Positions 25,353-33,690 of a stretch of 35,411 nucleotides of DNA are shown piece by piece (positions within the stretch are counted from its first letter, which is position 1; each line of letters begins with the position of its first letter). The notes under the pieces are model-generated. The model was not told where the DNA came from, made no database searches, and worked only from the letters and a program-made list of their open reading frames with translations. A program made the position numbers and the translations under genes. This DNA is from Alphaproteobacteria bacterium (GTDB lineage Bacteria; Pseudomonadota; Alphaproteobacteria; M2410): contig JAUWTJ010000042.1 of assembly GCA_030614785.1 (NCBI GenBank), positions 1 through 35,411 of the forward strand. Direction: 5' to 3'.

Positions 25353-26258
25353 CTAGCTGTTCGCTGCCGACGGCACAAAACCACTGGCGCGCTTATCCGG
25401 GCCGGTTGTCGCGAGTTCTGTCGCCGGGTCCCCGGCGATCCGTGTTGCCCGCATGACCCGGGGCTGACTGACATCATAGGGCCGCGCCCGGTGTAGCAGG
25501 CAGCGGTTGTCCCACACGACAATATCGCCGGGCTGCCACCGATGCGTATGGATGCGAGGCGGTTGGCAGGCCACGTCAAGAAGGCCCGATAAAAGCTTCC
25601 TTGAGGCATCTTCGCTCATGCCTGGAATACTGTAGGCATGACGGCCAATAAAAAGCGACTTGCGGCCCGTGACGGGATGGGTCTTGACCAGCGGGCGCAA
25701 CGGCGCACCCTTGTCGTGATAACCGTAGCCGGCACCGGTTTCAATAACATAGCCCGCCTCGGCCTGGGAATGGTACAGCGAGTGACAGGCCGAAAGTCCG
25801 GCGATCTCATCTTGTTGATCCGTATCAAGAGCATCCCAGGCCGCCCGCATATCAGCCCATTCTGTCTCGCCGCCCTCGGGCGGCACCACCTGCGCAGACA
25901 ACAGTGCAACCTTTGACGCCAGCGGCATATAGGAGCTGTCGGTATGCCACCCTTCATTGCCGCGCAAGGTCTGGAAAAGATGCTCATCCGGCGCGAGCAC
26001 AGAGCCGTCCGCCTTTCGGTTGCTGAGCGGAACACTCGGAATGTCCATGCCCGGCACCAGAGCCTCGATAGCCCCAAAGCGGCGGCCGAAAGCGGTTTGC
26101 GCCTCCGAGGTCAGATCCTGCCCCGGAAAGACCAGCATGGCATAGTCAATAAACGCCGCCTCGACAAAGGCCCACCCGGCCTCATCAAGATTTGCCAGGT
26201 CGATGTCTGTAACCGCCGCCCCGAAACTGGCATCAACGGGAGTGATCGTTGGTTCCAT
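25353..26258 (-). CDS. TauD/TfdA family Fe(II)/2-oxoglutarate dioxygenase
   Basis: This 301-residue enzyme has the His-x-Asp...His iron triad: WHTDSSY gives His105 and Asp107, and WDNRCLLHRA gives His256. The 2-oxoglutarate Arg follows in PRVMRATRIAG. The start region PVDASFGAAVTDIDL is typical of taurine, 2,4-D or related hydroxylases that couple 2-oxoglutarate decarboxylation to substrate oxidation. The ATG at 26258 has GGGAAGGGA upstream and fits the family start; an ATG at 26288 overlaps the nitroreductase stop (ATGA) and would add ten residues. It is transcribed behind the nitroreductase. The adjacent SulP anion transporter could suit a sulfonate-type substrate, but nothing proves it. 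Confidence 0.92.
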   Translation of the reverse strand: MEPTITPVDASFGAAVTDIDLANLDEAGWAFVEAAFIDYAMLVFPGQDLTSEAQTAFGRRFGAIEALVPGMDIPSVPLSNRKADGSVLAPDEHLFQTLRGNEGWHTDSSYMPLASKVALLSAQVVPPEGGETEWADMRAAWDALDTDQQDEIAGLSACHSLYHSQAEAGYVIETGAGYGYHDKGAPLRPLVKTHPVTGRKSLFIGRHAYSIPGMSEDASRKLLSGLLDVACQPPRIHTHRWQPGDIVVWDNRCLLHRARPYDVSQPRVMRATRIAGDPATELATTGPDKRASGFVPSAANS

Positions 26259-26284
26259 GAGGTCCCTTCCCGCCCTGGAGCGGA

Positions 26285-26959
26285 TCATTCAAACCCGACA
26301 TAACTGACAAAATCATCGCCGCCTGCACGGCGCGATTTGACCGTGTTGGCCGAAAAGTCCTCGTCGGGATAGCCCATCGCGATACAGGTCATGATGTTTT
26401 GGTCATCCGGAATGCGGGCGTGCTCACGCACCACATCGGATTGCATGATACCCTGGCCATTGATCACAGTGCCAAGGCCGCGCTCCCACGCCGCAAGACA
26501 GATGCCGTAAGAAATCGCGCCAAGATCAAACTGGCTGATTGCGGCGGGTTCAAGAATTTTGTCGTAGGTCAGAACAATAGAAACCGGCGCATCAAATTGG
26601 CGGAAGCCGCGCATCACCCAGTCCATGCGTTTTTCCTTGTCATCGCGCGCGATGCCCATGGCCTCAAACAGCTGCACGGCAATCTCGATCTGGCGCTGAC
26701 GATGAACGCCCTCGTAGGCCTCCTTCATCGGAAAGTCGCGCTTGGGCTTGACGCCCGCCACCATATTTTCGGTATTGCCCTTGCGGATCCGGTCAAGCGG
26801 CACACCGGTAACCACATGCAGATACCACGGCTGGGTATTCATCGACGACGGCGCGCCCTTGGCAACCGCGATAATTTCCTCGATCACCGCGCGCGGCACC
26901 GGATCGGGCTTGTAGCCGCGAATGCTTCTGCGAGCGCGGACCAGTTCTTCAAATTCCAT
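26285..26959 (-). CDS. Nitroreductase family flavoprotein
   Basis: From ATG 26959 (preceded by CAGGGAGTTATC) the product has 224 residues and starts MEFEELVRARRSIRGYKPDP, the usual nitroreductase opening whose Arg-Arg-Ser contacts the FMN phosphate. APSSMNTQPWYLHVVTG (FMN-binding Ser and Asn, Trp) and a GLGTVINGQ segment follow, then a C-terminal CIAMGYPDE. These homodimeric FMN enzymes reduce nitro groups, quinones or enones with NAD(P)H. A longer frame to 27067 lacks a ribosome site. The dioxygenase gene follows 26 bases later or overlaps by four, so they form a small operon. Confidence 0.92.
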   Translation of the reverse strand: MEFEELVRARRSIRGYKPDPVPRAVIEEIIAVAKGAPSSMNTQPWYLHVVTGVPLDRIRKGNTENMVAGVKPKRDFPMKEAYEGVHRQRQIEIAVQLFEAMGIARDDKEKRMDWVMRGFRQFDAPVSIVLTYDKILEPAAISQFDLGAISYGICLAAWERGLGTVINGQGIMQSDVVREHARIPDDQNIMTCIAMGYPDEDFSANTVKSRRAGGDDFVSYVGFE

Positions 26960-27029
26960 GATAACTCCCTGACATCTTGTTTTTATTGGCACATTTGGTG
27001 CCAATTTGATCAGGGAACCCGCGACCAAG

Positions 27030-28229
27030 TCAAGCGAAGTTTCGAACCTGCGAAGTAATCGCATCAATCATGGGCAAAACTGTGTGATCCATCAAATATC
27101 CCGGCGAAAGTTGCGGCGATGCAAAGCGGGCAATCACAAGTTCCGAAGACGGATCAATATAGAGCAATTGACCGTGTGCGCCGCGCGCTGCCATGCAAGT
27201 GCCGTGCGCCGTATGGCGTATCCACCATTGAGATTTGTAGGACCACCCGTCCATGGCCGCCATGCCGGCCGCAGCAAACAGATCCCTGTCACCACCCGCC
27301 ACGATTTTCTCGGCAACAGGCCTCACGACCTCGGCGGTTCGCAGAAATTCACCAAACCGCAGGAAATCACGCAGCGTGCAGCTCATCGTCGTACACGAGC
27401 CGACGGGATCGAGCATGTAGCACGCGTCATGTTCGGCCCCGATGTGCTGCCAAAGCCGAGCCGAGGCGAGCCCGCTCAAATCTTTATTGGTGACGCGCTG
27501 GATGACCCAGGTCAGCACATTGATATTGGGTTCGCGGTAGGCAAAGGCCTTGCCGTGCTCGCCCTGTTTACGAACGCTCACGAGATAGTCGGTCAGGGAT
27601 TGCGGCCCGTCGGTGTTGCCTGCCATCGGGACCATGCCCCCGCTGCGCAAATAGCGCCAGACATCGGAGCCCGCGTCCAGGTAATCTTCATGAAATTCCA
27701 TGCCGATGAGCATATCCATGACCTGGCGGAGCGTTGCATCACCCCAGGCCGTATCGGCAAGCTCCGGCAGGTAGCTCGGGATCAACGCCGTTTCATCAAG
27801 AACCCCTTCGGCAATCAGCATTTCGGCCAGTATACCCGCCACGGACTTTGCGCAGGACATGATCGCATGGGGTTGATGCGGATCGCAGGCACCGTGATAG
27901 CTTTCATGCACAAGAACCCCCTTGTGCATCACCGCCAGACCGTCGGTAAATGTGGTTTCAAGGGCCTCGCTCCAGGACAAACGATCTGCGCCGTCCGTCT
28001 CAATAGTGAGATCTTCAAAACCTGCATCCCGGGCCGACACCTCCTTCGAAGCGCCGCCGCCGCGCCAGACCGATTTGGTCGGGACGAGCTGCTGGATATT
28101 TGAGAAACTCCAGCGCAATTGCGGCCATTGATAAAACGAGCCGCCCTCAAAGCGCACGACCTTGTCTGGTGCGGGCGGGAAGCCCTGCATCCAGCCAAGG
28201 GCTCCGGGATCGTTTTCACTCATTGTCAT
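27030..28229 (-). CDS. Serine hydrolase of the class C beta-lactamase / NylB-like family
   Basis: The 399-residue protein has the catalytic Ser-x-x-Lys in IMSCAKSVAGILAEML (Ser125, Lys128) and a Tyr at 231 in FAYREPNINVLTWV. The spacing of 106 is close to that of 6-aminohexanoate-dimer hydrolase NylB. The C-terminal third has the ARGAHGQLLYIDP strand replacing the KTG motif. No signal peptide is seen, so it is probably cytosolic. It would cleave an ester or amide; the substrate is unknown. The ATG at 28229 has GGGAGAGA before it and overlaps the ligase stop by four bases. It is the last gene of the symporter-MaoC-ligase operon and so probably acts on the same compound. Confidence 0.88.
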   Translation of the reverse strand: MTMSENDPGALGWMQGFPPAPDKVVRFEGGSFYQWPQLRWSFSNIQQLVPTKSVWRGGGASKEVSARDAGFEDLTIETDGADRLSWSEALETTFTDGLAVMHKGVLVHESYHGACDPHQPHAIMSCAKSVAGILAEMLIAEGVLDETALIPSYLPELADTAWGDATLRQVMDMLIGMEFHEDYLDAGSDVWRYLRSGGMVPMAGNTDGPQSLTDYLVSVRKQGEHGKAFAYREPNINVLTWVIQRVTNKDLSGLASARLWQHIGAEHDACYMLDPVGSCTTMSCTLRDFLRFGEFLRTAEVVRPVAEKIVAGGDRDLFAAAGMAAMDGWSYKSQWWIRHTAHGTCMAARGAHGQLLYIDPSSELVIARFASPQLSPGYLMDHTVLPMIDAITSQVRNFA

Positions 28230-29818
28230 TTGCTCTCTCCCTTGTCCGCGATATCTTTCAACGTCTTCTTGTCGACCTTGCCAATGGGCAACATCGGCAG
28301 TTGGCCCATGATCGAGACCCGCTTCGGGATTTTGTAGTTAGCCAGTTTGGTCTTGAGGAAAGCACGGATCGTCTCTTCATCCAGAGCCGCGCCCGCTTCG
28401 GGCATCACAAAGCCATGACCAACCTCCTGAAACGTTGGATCAGGGAAAGACACAACGGCGGCCAGCGCAACACCGCCCATCTCTTCAAGGGCAAGTTCCA
28501 CCTCGCGCGGATAAACATTATAGCCGCCAGATTTGAACATCTCCGACATGCGGCCAACAATCTCCAGATTTCCGTCAGGCCGAACAATCGCCACATCGCC
28601 GGTTTTCAGCCAGCCATCCGGCGTAAAAGCCTCTGCCGTCGCCTCGGGACGCCCCCAATACCCGCGCATGACAAAATCGCCAAAGACCTGAATTTCGCCC
28701 TGCTCACCGGGACAGGCAAGACGATCTTCGTCATGCCACAGACGAATTGGCTGGCGCGGATCCGGTGTCCCGATGGTTTCCGACAGGGCATCAAGGGTAT
28801 CATCCAGCCGTGAGTAGGTAACACCGCCGACTGTCTCGGTCATACCGTAGCCCATGGTGCACAGCTTCGCGCCGGTTTTCTCCATCAGGGTTTCGATCAG
28901 ATCACGCGGCATCCGGGCTCCGCCCCAGGCCAGCAACTCAACGCTTGAAAGATCAATCTCCGCAAAGACCGGGGACGCCGCCGAGATCTGGAAAACAGCT
29001 GGCACCGCTCCCCAGGTGTCAATCCTCTTTTCCTCGATGAGCCGCATCATGGCAACCGGATCAAACGTCTCCTGAAAATAAAGCGTCCCGCCGCCGGTCA
29101 TGGTCCGCCCGCATATATCGCTGAGCGAGCCGACGTGATTGATCGGCAGATTGCAAATGATGCTGCGCCCCGTCAGCCCCTTTCGCTCAACAGCAATGAC
29201 ATTGCAGAAGTTCTCGCCATAGTGAGACAGAAGCGCGCCCTTGGGTTTTCCGGTGGTGCCGGAGGTATAGACAATAAAGGCCGGATCGTGGGGATCTATG
29301 ACGCGGCGCCGCTCTGCAAGGACTGCGGCGCTGCAAGCCCTTCCGCTGGCACAAAAATCTGCAAAATCCTGCGCCAGCGTGCCCGACTGCCCGAGCGGGA
29401 TGAGGACGCCGCCCGCCTCGGCGGCCAGGCTGGCAAGATCATCTGACCGATCCTGTCCTGATGCCCCCGTTTGCGCAAAGATCGCGCGTGGTTTGGCGTC
29501 ACCCACGATATGAGCAAGCTCGCCGGACGTATATTTTGGATTAAGCCCCATCCAGATCGCACCAATGGAACTCACGGCGAGAAAGTGAATGAAAAAGGAC
29601 GGCGCCGGATTGCCGAACCAGGCAACGCGGTCACCCTTCTCGATGCCCGCTTCCAGCAGTGCCCTGGCACAACCATCAACCGCCCGGGCGGCTTCCTTGT
29701 ATGTCATCTCCTCATCAGGCGATGACAGAAAGAGCGCGTCGGGGGTTCTCTCGGCGTGGAATGCGACATAGTCATGAATTAATTTCAGCAGCGGAGCTGC
29801 TTTCAAGGTGGAGGTCAT
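28226..29818 (-). CDS. AMP-forming acyl-CoA synthetase/ligase
   Basis: This 530-residue member of the ANL family has the P-loop-like FIVYTSGTTGKPKGALLSH, the A5 motif MGYGMTETVGG, the hinge/A7-A8 region GWLKTGDVAIVRPDGNLEIV plus GRMSEMFKSGGYNVYPREVE, and a C-terminal Lys in NYKIPKRV (A10). It activates a carboxylic acid with ATP to the adenylate and then to the CoA thioester. Length and SGGYNVYP fit medium-chain or aromatic acid ligases. It begins 12 bases after the MaoC gene with GAGGAT as ribosome site, and its stop overlaps the hydrolase start. Confidence 0.93.
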   Translation of the reverse strand: MTSTLKAAPLLKLIHDYVAFHAERTPDALFLSSPDEEMTYKEAARAVDGCARALLEAGIEKGDRVAWFGNPAPSFFIHFLAVSSIGAIWMGLNPKYTSGELAHIVGDAKPRAIFAQTGASGQDRSDDLASLAAEAGGVLIPLGQSGTLAQDFADFCASGRACSAAVLAERRRVIDPHDPAFIVYTSGTTGKPKGALLSHYGENFCNVIAVERKGLTGRSIICNLPINHVGSLSDICGRTMTGGGTLYFQETFDPVAMMRLIEEKRIDTWGAVPAVFQISAASPVFAEIDLSSVELLAWGGARMPRDLIETLMEKTGAKLCTMGYGMTETVGGVTYSRLDDTLDALSETIGTPDPRQPIRLWHDEDRLACPGEQGEIQVFGDFVMRGYWGRPEATAEAFTPDGWLKTGDVAIVRPDGNLEIVGRMSEMFKSGGYNVYPREVELALEEMGGVALAAVVSFPDPTFQEVGHGFVMPEAGAALDEETIRAFLKTKLANYKIPKRVSIMGQLPMLPIGKVDKKTLKDIADKGESK

Positions 29819-29829
29819 GGATCTTATCC

Positions 29830-30300
29830 TCAGGAATTAAATTGCATAAAGGCCAGCCACTCGGCAACGATGGCCGGGGTCTCGTCACCCTCGCCCTCAA
29901 TGACGGCTTCAAGGGTCGCAAGCACAGAGGTGTCTGATTTCAACACGGCATCTTTCAGCGCAAAGCGCCCGCGAAACTTTTGCCCTGTTTTGACAGGCGT
30001 AATGATCCGTATCCGGTTGAAACCGTAGTTCATCCGAAAGGCAATGTCGCCCGCAGGCCACTCCAGTGACTTCGCCATTTGCGTGAAAGTCGACAGGATG
30101 AGCGAGCCCTGAACAATTGTTCCACCAAAAGGTGTGTTCGCCTTGCACCATTCAGGATCATTGTGGATCGGCCCCTGGTCACCGGTCAGGCTCCCGTGTG
30201 CATTGATCTGGTCCTGATCGAACGACAGCCAATCGGTGATACCGATCTCCTGCCCGGCCATGGATTTGATTTCATCCAGAAAATCAACTGCATTTTTCAT
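29830..30300 (-). CDS. MaoC-like hotdog-fold dehydratase/hydratase
   Basis: From ATG 30300 the product has 156 residues, with the hydratase-2 motif DQDQINAHGSLTGDQGPIHNDPEWCK, which contains the Asp...His catalytic pair, and the following FGGTIVQGSLILSTFTQM helix. MaoC proteins hydrate enoyl-CoA esters. The alternative ATG at 30312 forms part of GGAGG, the ribosome site itself, so it is rejected. Located between the symporter (18 bases upstream) and the ligase (12 bases downstream), it would act after CoA activation of the imported acid. Confidence 0.9.
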   Translation of the reverse strand: MKNAVDFLDEIKSMAGQEIGITDWLSFDQDQINAHGSLTGDQGPIHNDPEWCKANTPFGGTIVQGSLILSTFTQMAKSLEWPAGDIAFRMNYGFNRIRIITPVKTGQKFRGRFALKDAVLKSDTSVLATLEAVIEGEGDETPAIVAEWLAFMQFNS

Positions 30301-30318
30301 AAAAACCTCCATCAGGTA

Positions 30319-31776
30319 TTATTCAGTAATCAAATTATCTGGCGCCTTGCGGTCAACCAGTCTAACGGTGGGAACGCTCGACCGGGCAGTGAGCGCGCTG
30401 ACAACGACAAGAAGAACAACGCTCGCCAGAAGGCCGAGAAAAATCGGTTCAACCCCGTGCGGCAACAAATCGATTTTTCTGAGGCCATAGGAGAGCAGCA
30501 CCACAACGGTCGCGCCGGTCAACGACACCAGTGCCGCCGTACTCGTCGCCCGACGTGAAAACAGCGCCGCCATGGTCGGAAAAAATATTCCGGACACATA
30601 AACCGCTACGGTCAGCAGCATTATTTCAAAAATCCCGCCCTTTCTCAGAGCAATAAGCGTACCGATGATCCCGATTGCGATAATGGTCCCGCGCGTCGCC
30701 CGCATGACAGTCTTGTCCTTGATGCCTGGCCTGAGCGGCTGAACCACATCGAAACCCATCGTGGTCCCACCGAGAAGCAGGGCGGTATCGGCGGTCGACA
30801 TCATCACTGCCATCAGCGCAGCCAGGCACAGGCCCTTGGCGACAGGCGGCATGTAAAGGACAATGAGTTCGGGGATTGCCGCATCACCGCCGCGCCCGTC
30901 AATGCCGAGCTCCGGGATCAGGACAGAGGCCCAGATCCCCAGCGCAATCGCGATGATGCTCCACACCACATACACCAGGATCGTCCAGTACAACGCCGTC
31001 TTCATCTGGCTATCGCTGGAGGCAGCCGCATTGCGCTGCCACAAGGACATATCGACCAGCGCCGCAGGAATATCAATGACAAAGAACGACAGAATAAACA
31101 TCACGCCCATACCGCCCAGAAGGTGTCCCGGCGATGGCTTCAAGTGCGCCATGGCCACGGCCGGGCCATCAAGGTTTGACATCACCAGCCATGGCAACAT
31201 GATGCCGATGCCCAGAACCATAATCACCGCCTGAACCAGGTCTGTATAGGCAACGGCGAAGAAACCGCCAACAACCGTATAGGCCACCATGATGAAGGCG
31301 GCCGCGAGGATCGCCTGGGTATAGGTTATCCCGCCATCCCCCGACAACGCCACAACGGCCAGACCAAAGGCAATAAGCTGTGCACTGAACAAGGCGGCAA
31401 TCGCCATCAGGATCACGACCGAAACTGCAATGCGCATCGTCGGACCAAATCGCATGGCCAGCGCGCCGGGAATTGTCCAGATCTGATTGCGCCGCAAAAT
31501 CGGTGACAGTCGGGTAAAAAGAAACAGCCCAAGCGCATAGGCAAGCGAGGCGATACCAATGGCGATGCCAACTTCATAGGCCTTGCCGGCGCGCCCCAGT
31601 GTCGCCCCGCCGCCAATTTGTGTTGCAACCAGCGTACCGAGCAAAACCGGAAACCCCAGCTTGCCCCCGGCGATGGCATAATCCTGAACCGAATTGACTT
31701 TCCGGCTCGCCAGATAGCCGACAAACAACATGCCCAGAAAATAAAAGGCGATCATTGCCAGATCGATGGTTGCCAT
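30319..31776 (-). CDS. Sodium:solute symporter (SSS) family transporter
   Basis: This 485-residue protein has about thirteen hydrophobic helices. The start MATIDLAMIAFYFLGMLFVG leads to SRKVNSVQDYAIAGGKLGFP (the SSS N-terminal signature), then ATQIGGGATLGRAGKAYEVG with the first sodium-site region and the helix FAVAYTDLVQAVIMVLGIGI. SSS proteins import sugars, amino acids or carboxylates with Na+; the substrate is unknown. GGGAGG precedes the ATG. It is the first gene of a four-gene operon ending at 27030, and its start faces the LysR gene across about 155 bases. Confidence 0.93.
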   Translation of the reverse strand: MATIDLAMIAFYFLGMLFVGYLASRKVNSVQDYAIAGGKLGFPVLLGTLVATQIGGGATLGRAGKAYEVGIAIGIASLAYALGLFLFTRLSPILRRNQIWTIPGALAMRFGPTMRIAVSVVILMAIAALFSAQLIAFGLAVVALSGDGGITYTQAILAAAFIMVAYTVVGGFFAVAYTDLVQAVIMVLGIGIMLPWLVMSNLDGPAVAMAHLKPSPGHLLGGMGVMFILSFFVIDIPAALVDMSLWQRNAAASSDSQMKTALYWTILVYVVWSIIAIALGIWASVLIPELGIDGRGGDAAIPELIVLYMPPVAKGLCLAALMAVMMSTADTALLLGGTTMGFDVVQPLRPGIKDKTVMRATRGTIIAIGIIGTLIALRKGGIFEIMLLTVAVYVSGIFFPTMAALFSRRATSTAALVSLTGATVVVLLSYGLRKIDLLPHGVEPIFLGLLASVVLLVVVSALTARSSVPTVRLVDRKAPDNLITE

Positions 31777-31858
31777 ATCGTCGTCCTCCCTGTGGTCGGC
31801 AGCAAGCCCTCCCAGGCCCGATGTGTTCCAACGATCCTGAGACTATACCGGAACCGGA

Positions 31859-31915
31859 AATATTAAAAATTGATATCTCATATATATGATATACTCTTAT
31901 ATTATATCGCAAATA
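31859..31915. promoter_or_regulatory. AT-rich divergent promoter/operator region between symporter and lysR
   Basis: This stretch is almost entirely A and T in an otherwise GC-rich neighbourhood. Its core is the perfect 12-base palindrome TCATATATATGA (31878-31889), flanked by GATATC and TATACT. TATAAT-like boxes occur in both directions but no single -35/-10 pair stands out. The position between a LysR gene and its divergent operon is where a LysR box is expected. Confidence 0.55.
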
Positions 31916-31932
31916 GAAGAGAGGCCGCCCTC

Positions 31933-32856
31933 ATGCATCTCAGAAACATCGATCTGAACCTCCTGACGGTCTTCGACGCCATCATGGCCGAAGGCAATAT
32001 GACCCGCGCCGCAGCGACCATCGGCATGACCCAGCCTGCAATCTCTTTGGCGGTCTCCAGGCTGCGCGCCCTGGTTGGCGATCCCCTCTTCGAGCGCACC
32101 GGTCGCGGCGTCAAACCCACGCCGCGCGCCCTGGCCATGGCCGCACCGGTGCGCCGCGCACTCGAAACCATTGCCAATGCCGTCGAGGCCGGCGTTGAGT
32201 TTGACTACAGGTCAGCCGACCGCACCTTCAAGCTGGTCCTCAGCGACTATGGAGAAATGCTTTACCTGCCTCCCCTGATGGGGTGGCTTGGCCAACACGG
32301 CGCCAGCATCACCATCGATACCTTCCCCGTTACCGGACTTGACGTCACAAGAGATCTTCGGTTTGGCACGATTGATCTTCTGGTCTGGCTCGAGCCGATT
32401 GAGGACGAGGAGGTATGCGTTCATCAGCTTGCCTCGGAAGGACAGGTCTGCCTCATCCGGAAAGATCATCCGTTAGCGGATAAACAAATGACTGCCGAAG
32501 ATTACGCCGCACTGGATCACCTCGCGATCCGCTTGCCCCTGGGCTACAATCAGTCTGTCGTCGCCCAGCGCATCAGGGCAAGGGGCCTCGAACGGCGCAT
32601 CGCCCTGGAAGTCCATTCCTGCCACGAAATGCCGCCGGTTATAGCGACCACGGATCTCGTCTGCACCCTGCCCACAAGAATGGCTGAAGCCATGGCCCGC
32701 CACTATCCGCTCAAGGTCATGGCAGCGCCCTTGCCTGAAATGAACCTGCCAGTCTACATGATGTGGCACAGAAGCATGGACCGCGATCCGGGCCACACCT
32801 GGCTGCGCGAACGGCTGATCAACATCGCGGAGGAAGATCAGCTCAAGCAGGCTTGA
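31933..32856 (+). CDS. LysR family transcriptional regulator
   Basis: This 307-residue regulator begins MHLRNIDLNLLTVFDAIMAE, then NMTRAAATIGMTQPAISLAV and SRLRALVGDPLF, the standard LysR winged helix (residues 1-60), followed by the RGVKPTPRA linker and a periplasmic-binding-like ligand domain. The NodD/PcaQ-like opening DLNLL is common among catabolic activators. The ATG at 31933 has AGAAGAGAGG upstream; an in-frame start at 31870 would add 21 residues with no ribosome site. It is divergent from, and probably controls, the symporter-MaoC-ligase-hydrolase operon. Its 3' end overlaps the convergent methyltransferase gene by 14 bases. Confidence 0.93.
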   Translation: MHLRNIDLNLLTVFDAIMAEGNMTRAAATIGMTQPAISLAVSRLRALVGDPLFERTGRGVKPTPRALAMAAPVRRALETIANAVEAGVEFDYRSADRTFKLVLSDYGEMLYLPPLMGWLGQHGASITIDTFPVTGLDVTRDLRFGTIDLLVWLEPIEDEEVCVHQLASEGQVCLIRKDHPLADKQMTAEDYAALDHLAIRLPLGYNQSVVAQRIRARGLERRIALEVHSCHEMPPVIATTDLVCTLPTRMAEAMARHYPLKVMAAPLPEMNLPVYMMWHRSMDRDPGHTWLRERLINIAEEDQLKQA

Positions 32857-33658
32857 GCCGATAAAGCTCCCGGCAGAGCAGCCCGCCCGCTATGACCTCG
32901 ACAAGAGCGGTATCTCTTTCGAGCCTGTCCTGAAGCTCCTCCGCGCTCATAAGATCGGCAAGCTCGACCTTGTTGTCCTGGTTGGCGTCGCGAAACGTGC
33001 CGGCGCTGTCCAGAAATTGAGCTGTCTGATCGATCACGTCCAGTACCGCCCAGCCGGTCTGCCGCAACATCTCATCATACGGTTTTTCCGACACCACAAA
33101 AGGCGGGCCGATCTCGACAGCGCGGGCGCGATCTCTGTCGTTCAAACCCGGCGCGATCGAAATGACCGAAAAAATCATCCGGCCATCACTGCGGAGCGTT
33201 CGTTGGCACTCTGCCAGCACATCCTGTTTGCCGGGCAAACAACAAAGGACGTCCGAGTGCGTTATTGCGTCGAAACTCTCATCGGCAAAGGGCAGCGTGC
33301 GACCATCAGCAACACTGGCTGAGAAGGACCCGGTGAGCCCGTCCTCTCTGGCCCGCGCTGTCGCCACCGCCAGACCTTCCAGAGGCAAATCAAGGAGCGT
33401 GATATCGCAGCCCGATTGTTTCGCCAGATAGATCCCTGGCCAGCCGGACCCGGCCCCCAGATCCATCAAGTGCTGACCCGGGCGCAGCGCCAGCATCGCG
33501 CTGACCTGGTCGATTTCCTCACGTGTCGCCCAACTGACCCCGCCATAGTCGCAGCCACACACCGCCCGCTCAATGCGCTGCATCACCGGCAGATGGCTTT
33601 GGGCGTAGGCCAGCCCGAACTGTTCCCTCAGATCTTCCTCGGCCGCCGAAAGAGCCAT
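32843..33658 (-). CDS. Class I SAM-dependent methyltransferase
   Basis: The 271-residue protein has the SAM motif I HLMDLGAGSGWPGIYLAKQS (near residue 63), the acidic residue at the end of beta 2 (ITLLDLP), motif II/III ADGRTLPFADESFDAITHSD and VLAECQRTLRSDGRMIFSVI, in the order of UbiE/MenG-like small-molecule methyltransferases. The acceptor is unknown. The ATG at 33658 has GAGGAC upstream. It lies 32 bases downstream of the polA stop on the same strand and could be read through from it; its tail overlaps lysR by 14 bases. Confidence 0.9.
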   Translation of the reverse strand: MALSAAEEDLREQFGLAYAQSHLPVMQRIERAVCGCDYGGVSWATREEIDQVSAMLALRPGQHLMDLGAGSGWPGIYLAKQSGCDITLLDLPLEGLAVATARAREDGLTGSFSASVADGRTLPFADESFDAITHSDVLCCLPGKQDVLAECQRTLRSDGRMIFSVISIAPGLNDRDRARAVEIGPPFVVSEKPYDEMLRQTGWAVLDVIDQTAQFLDSAGTFRDANQDNKVELADLMSAEELQDRLERDTALVEVIAGGLLCRELYRLKPA

Positions 33659-33690
33659 GCTGTATCGTCCTCACTCATTGAGTGTTGAAT

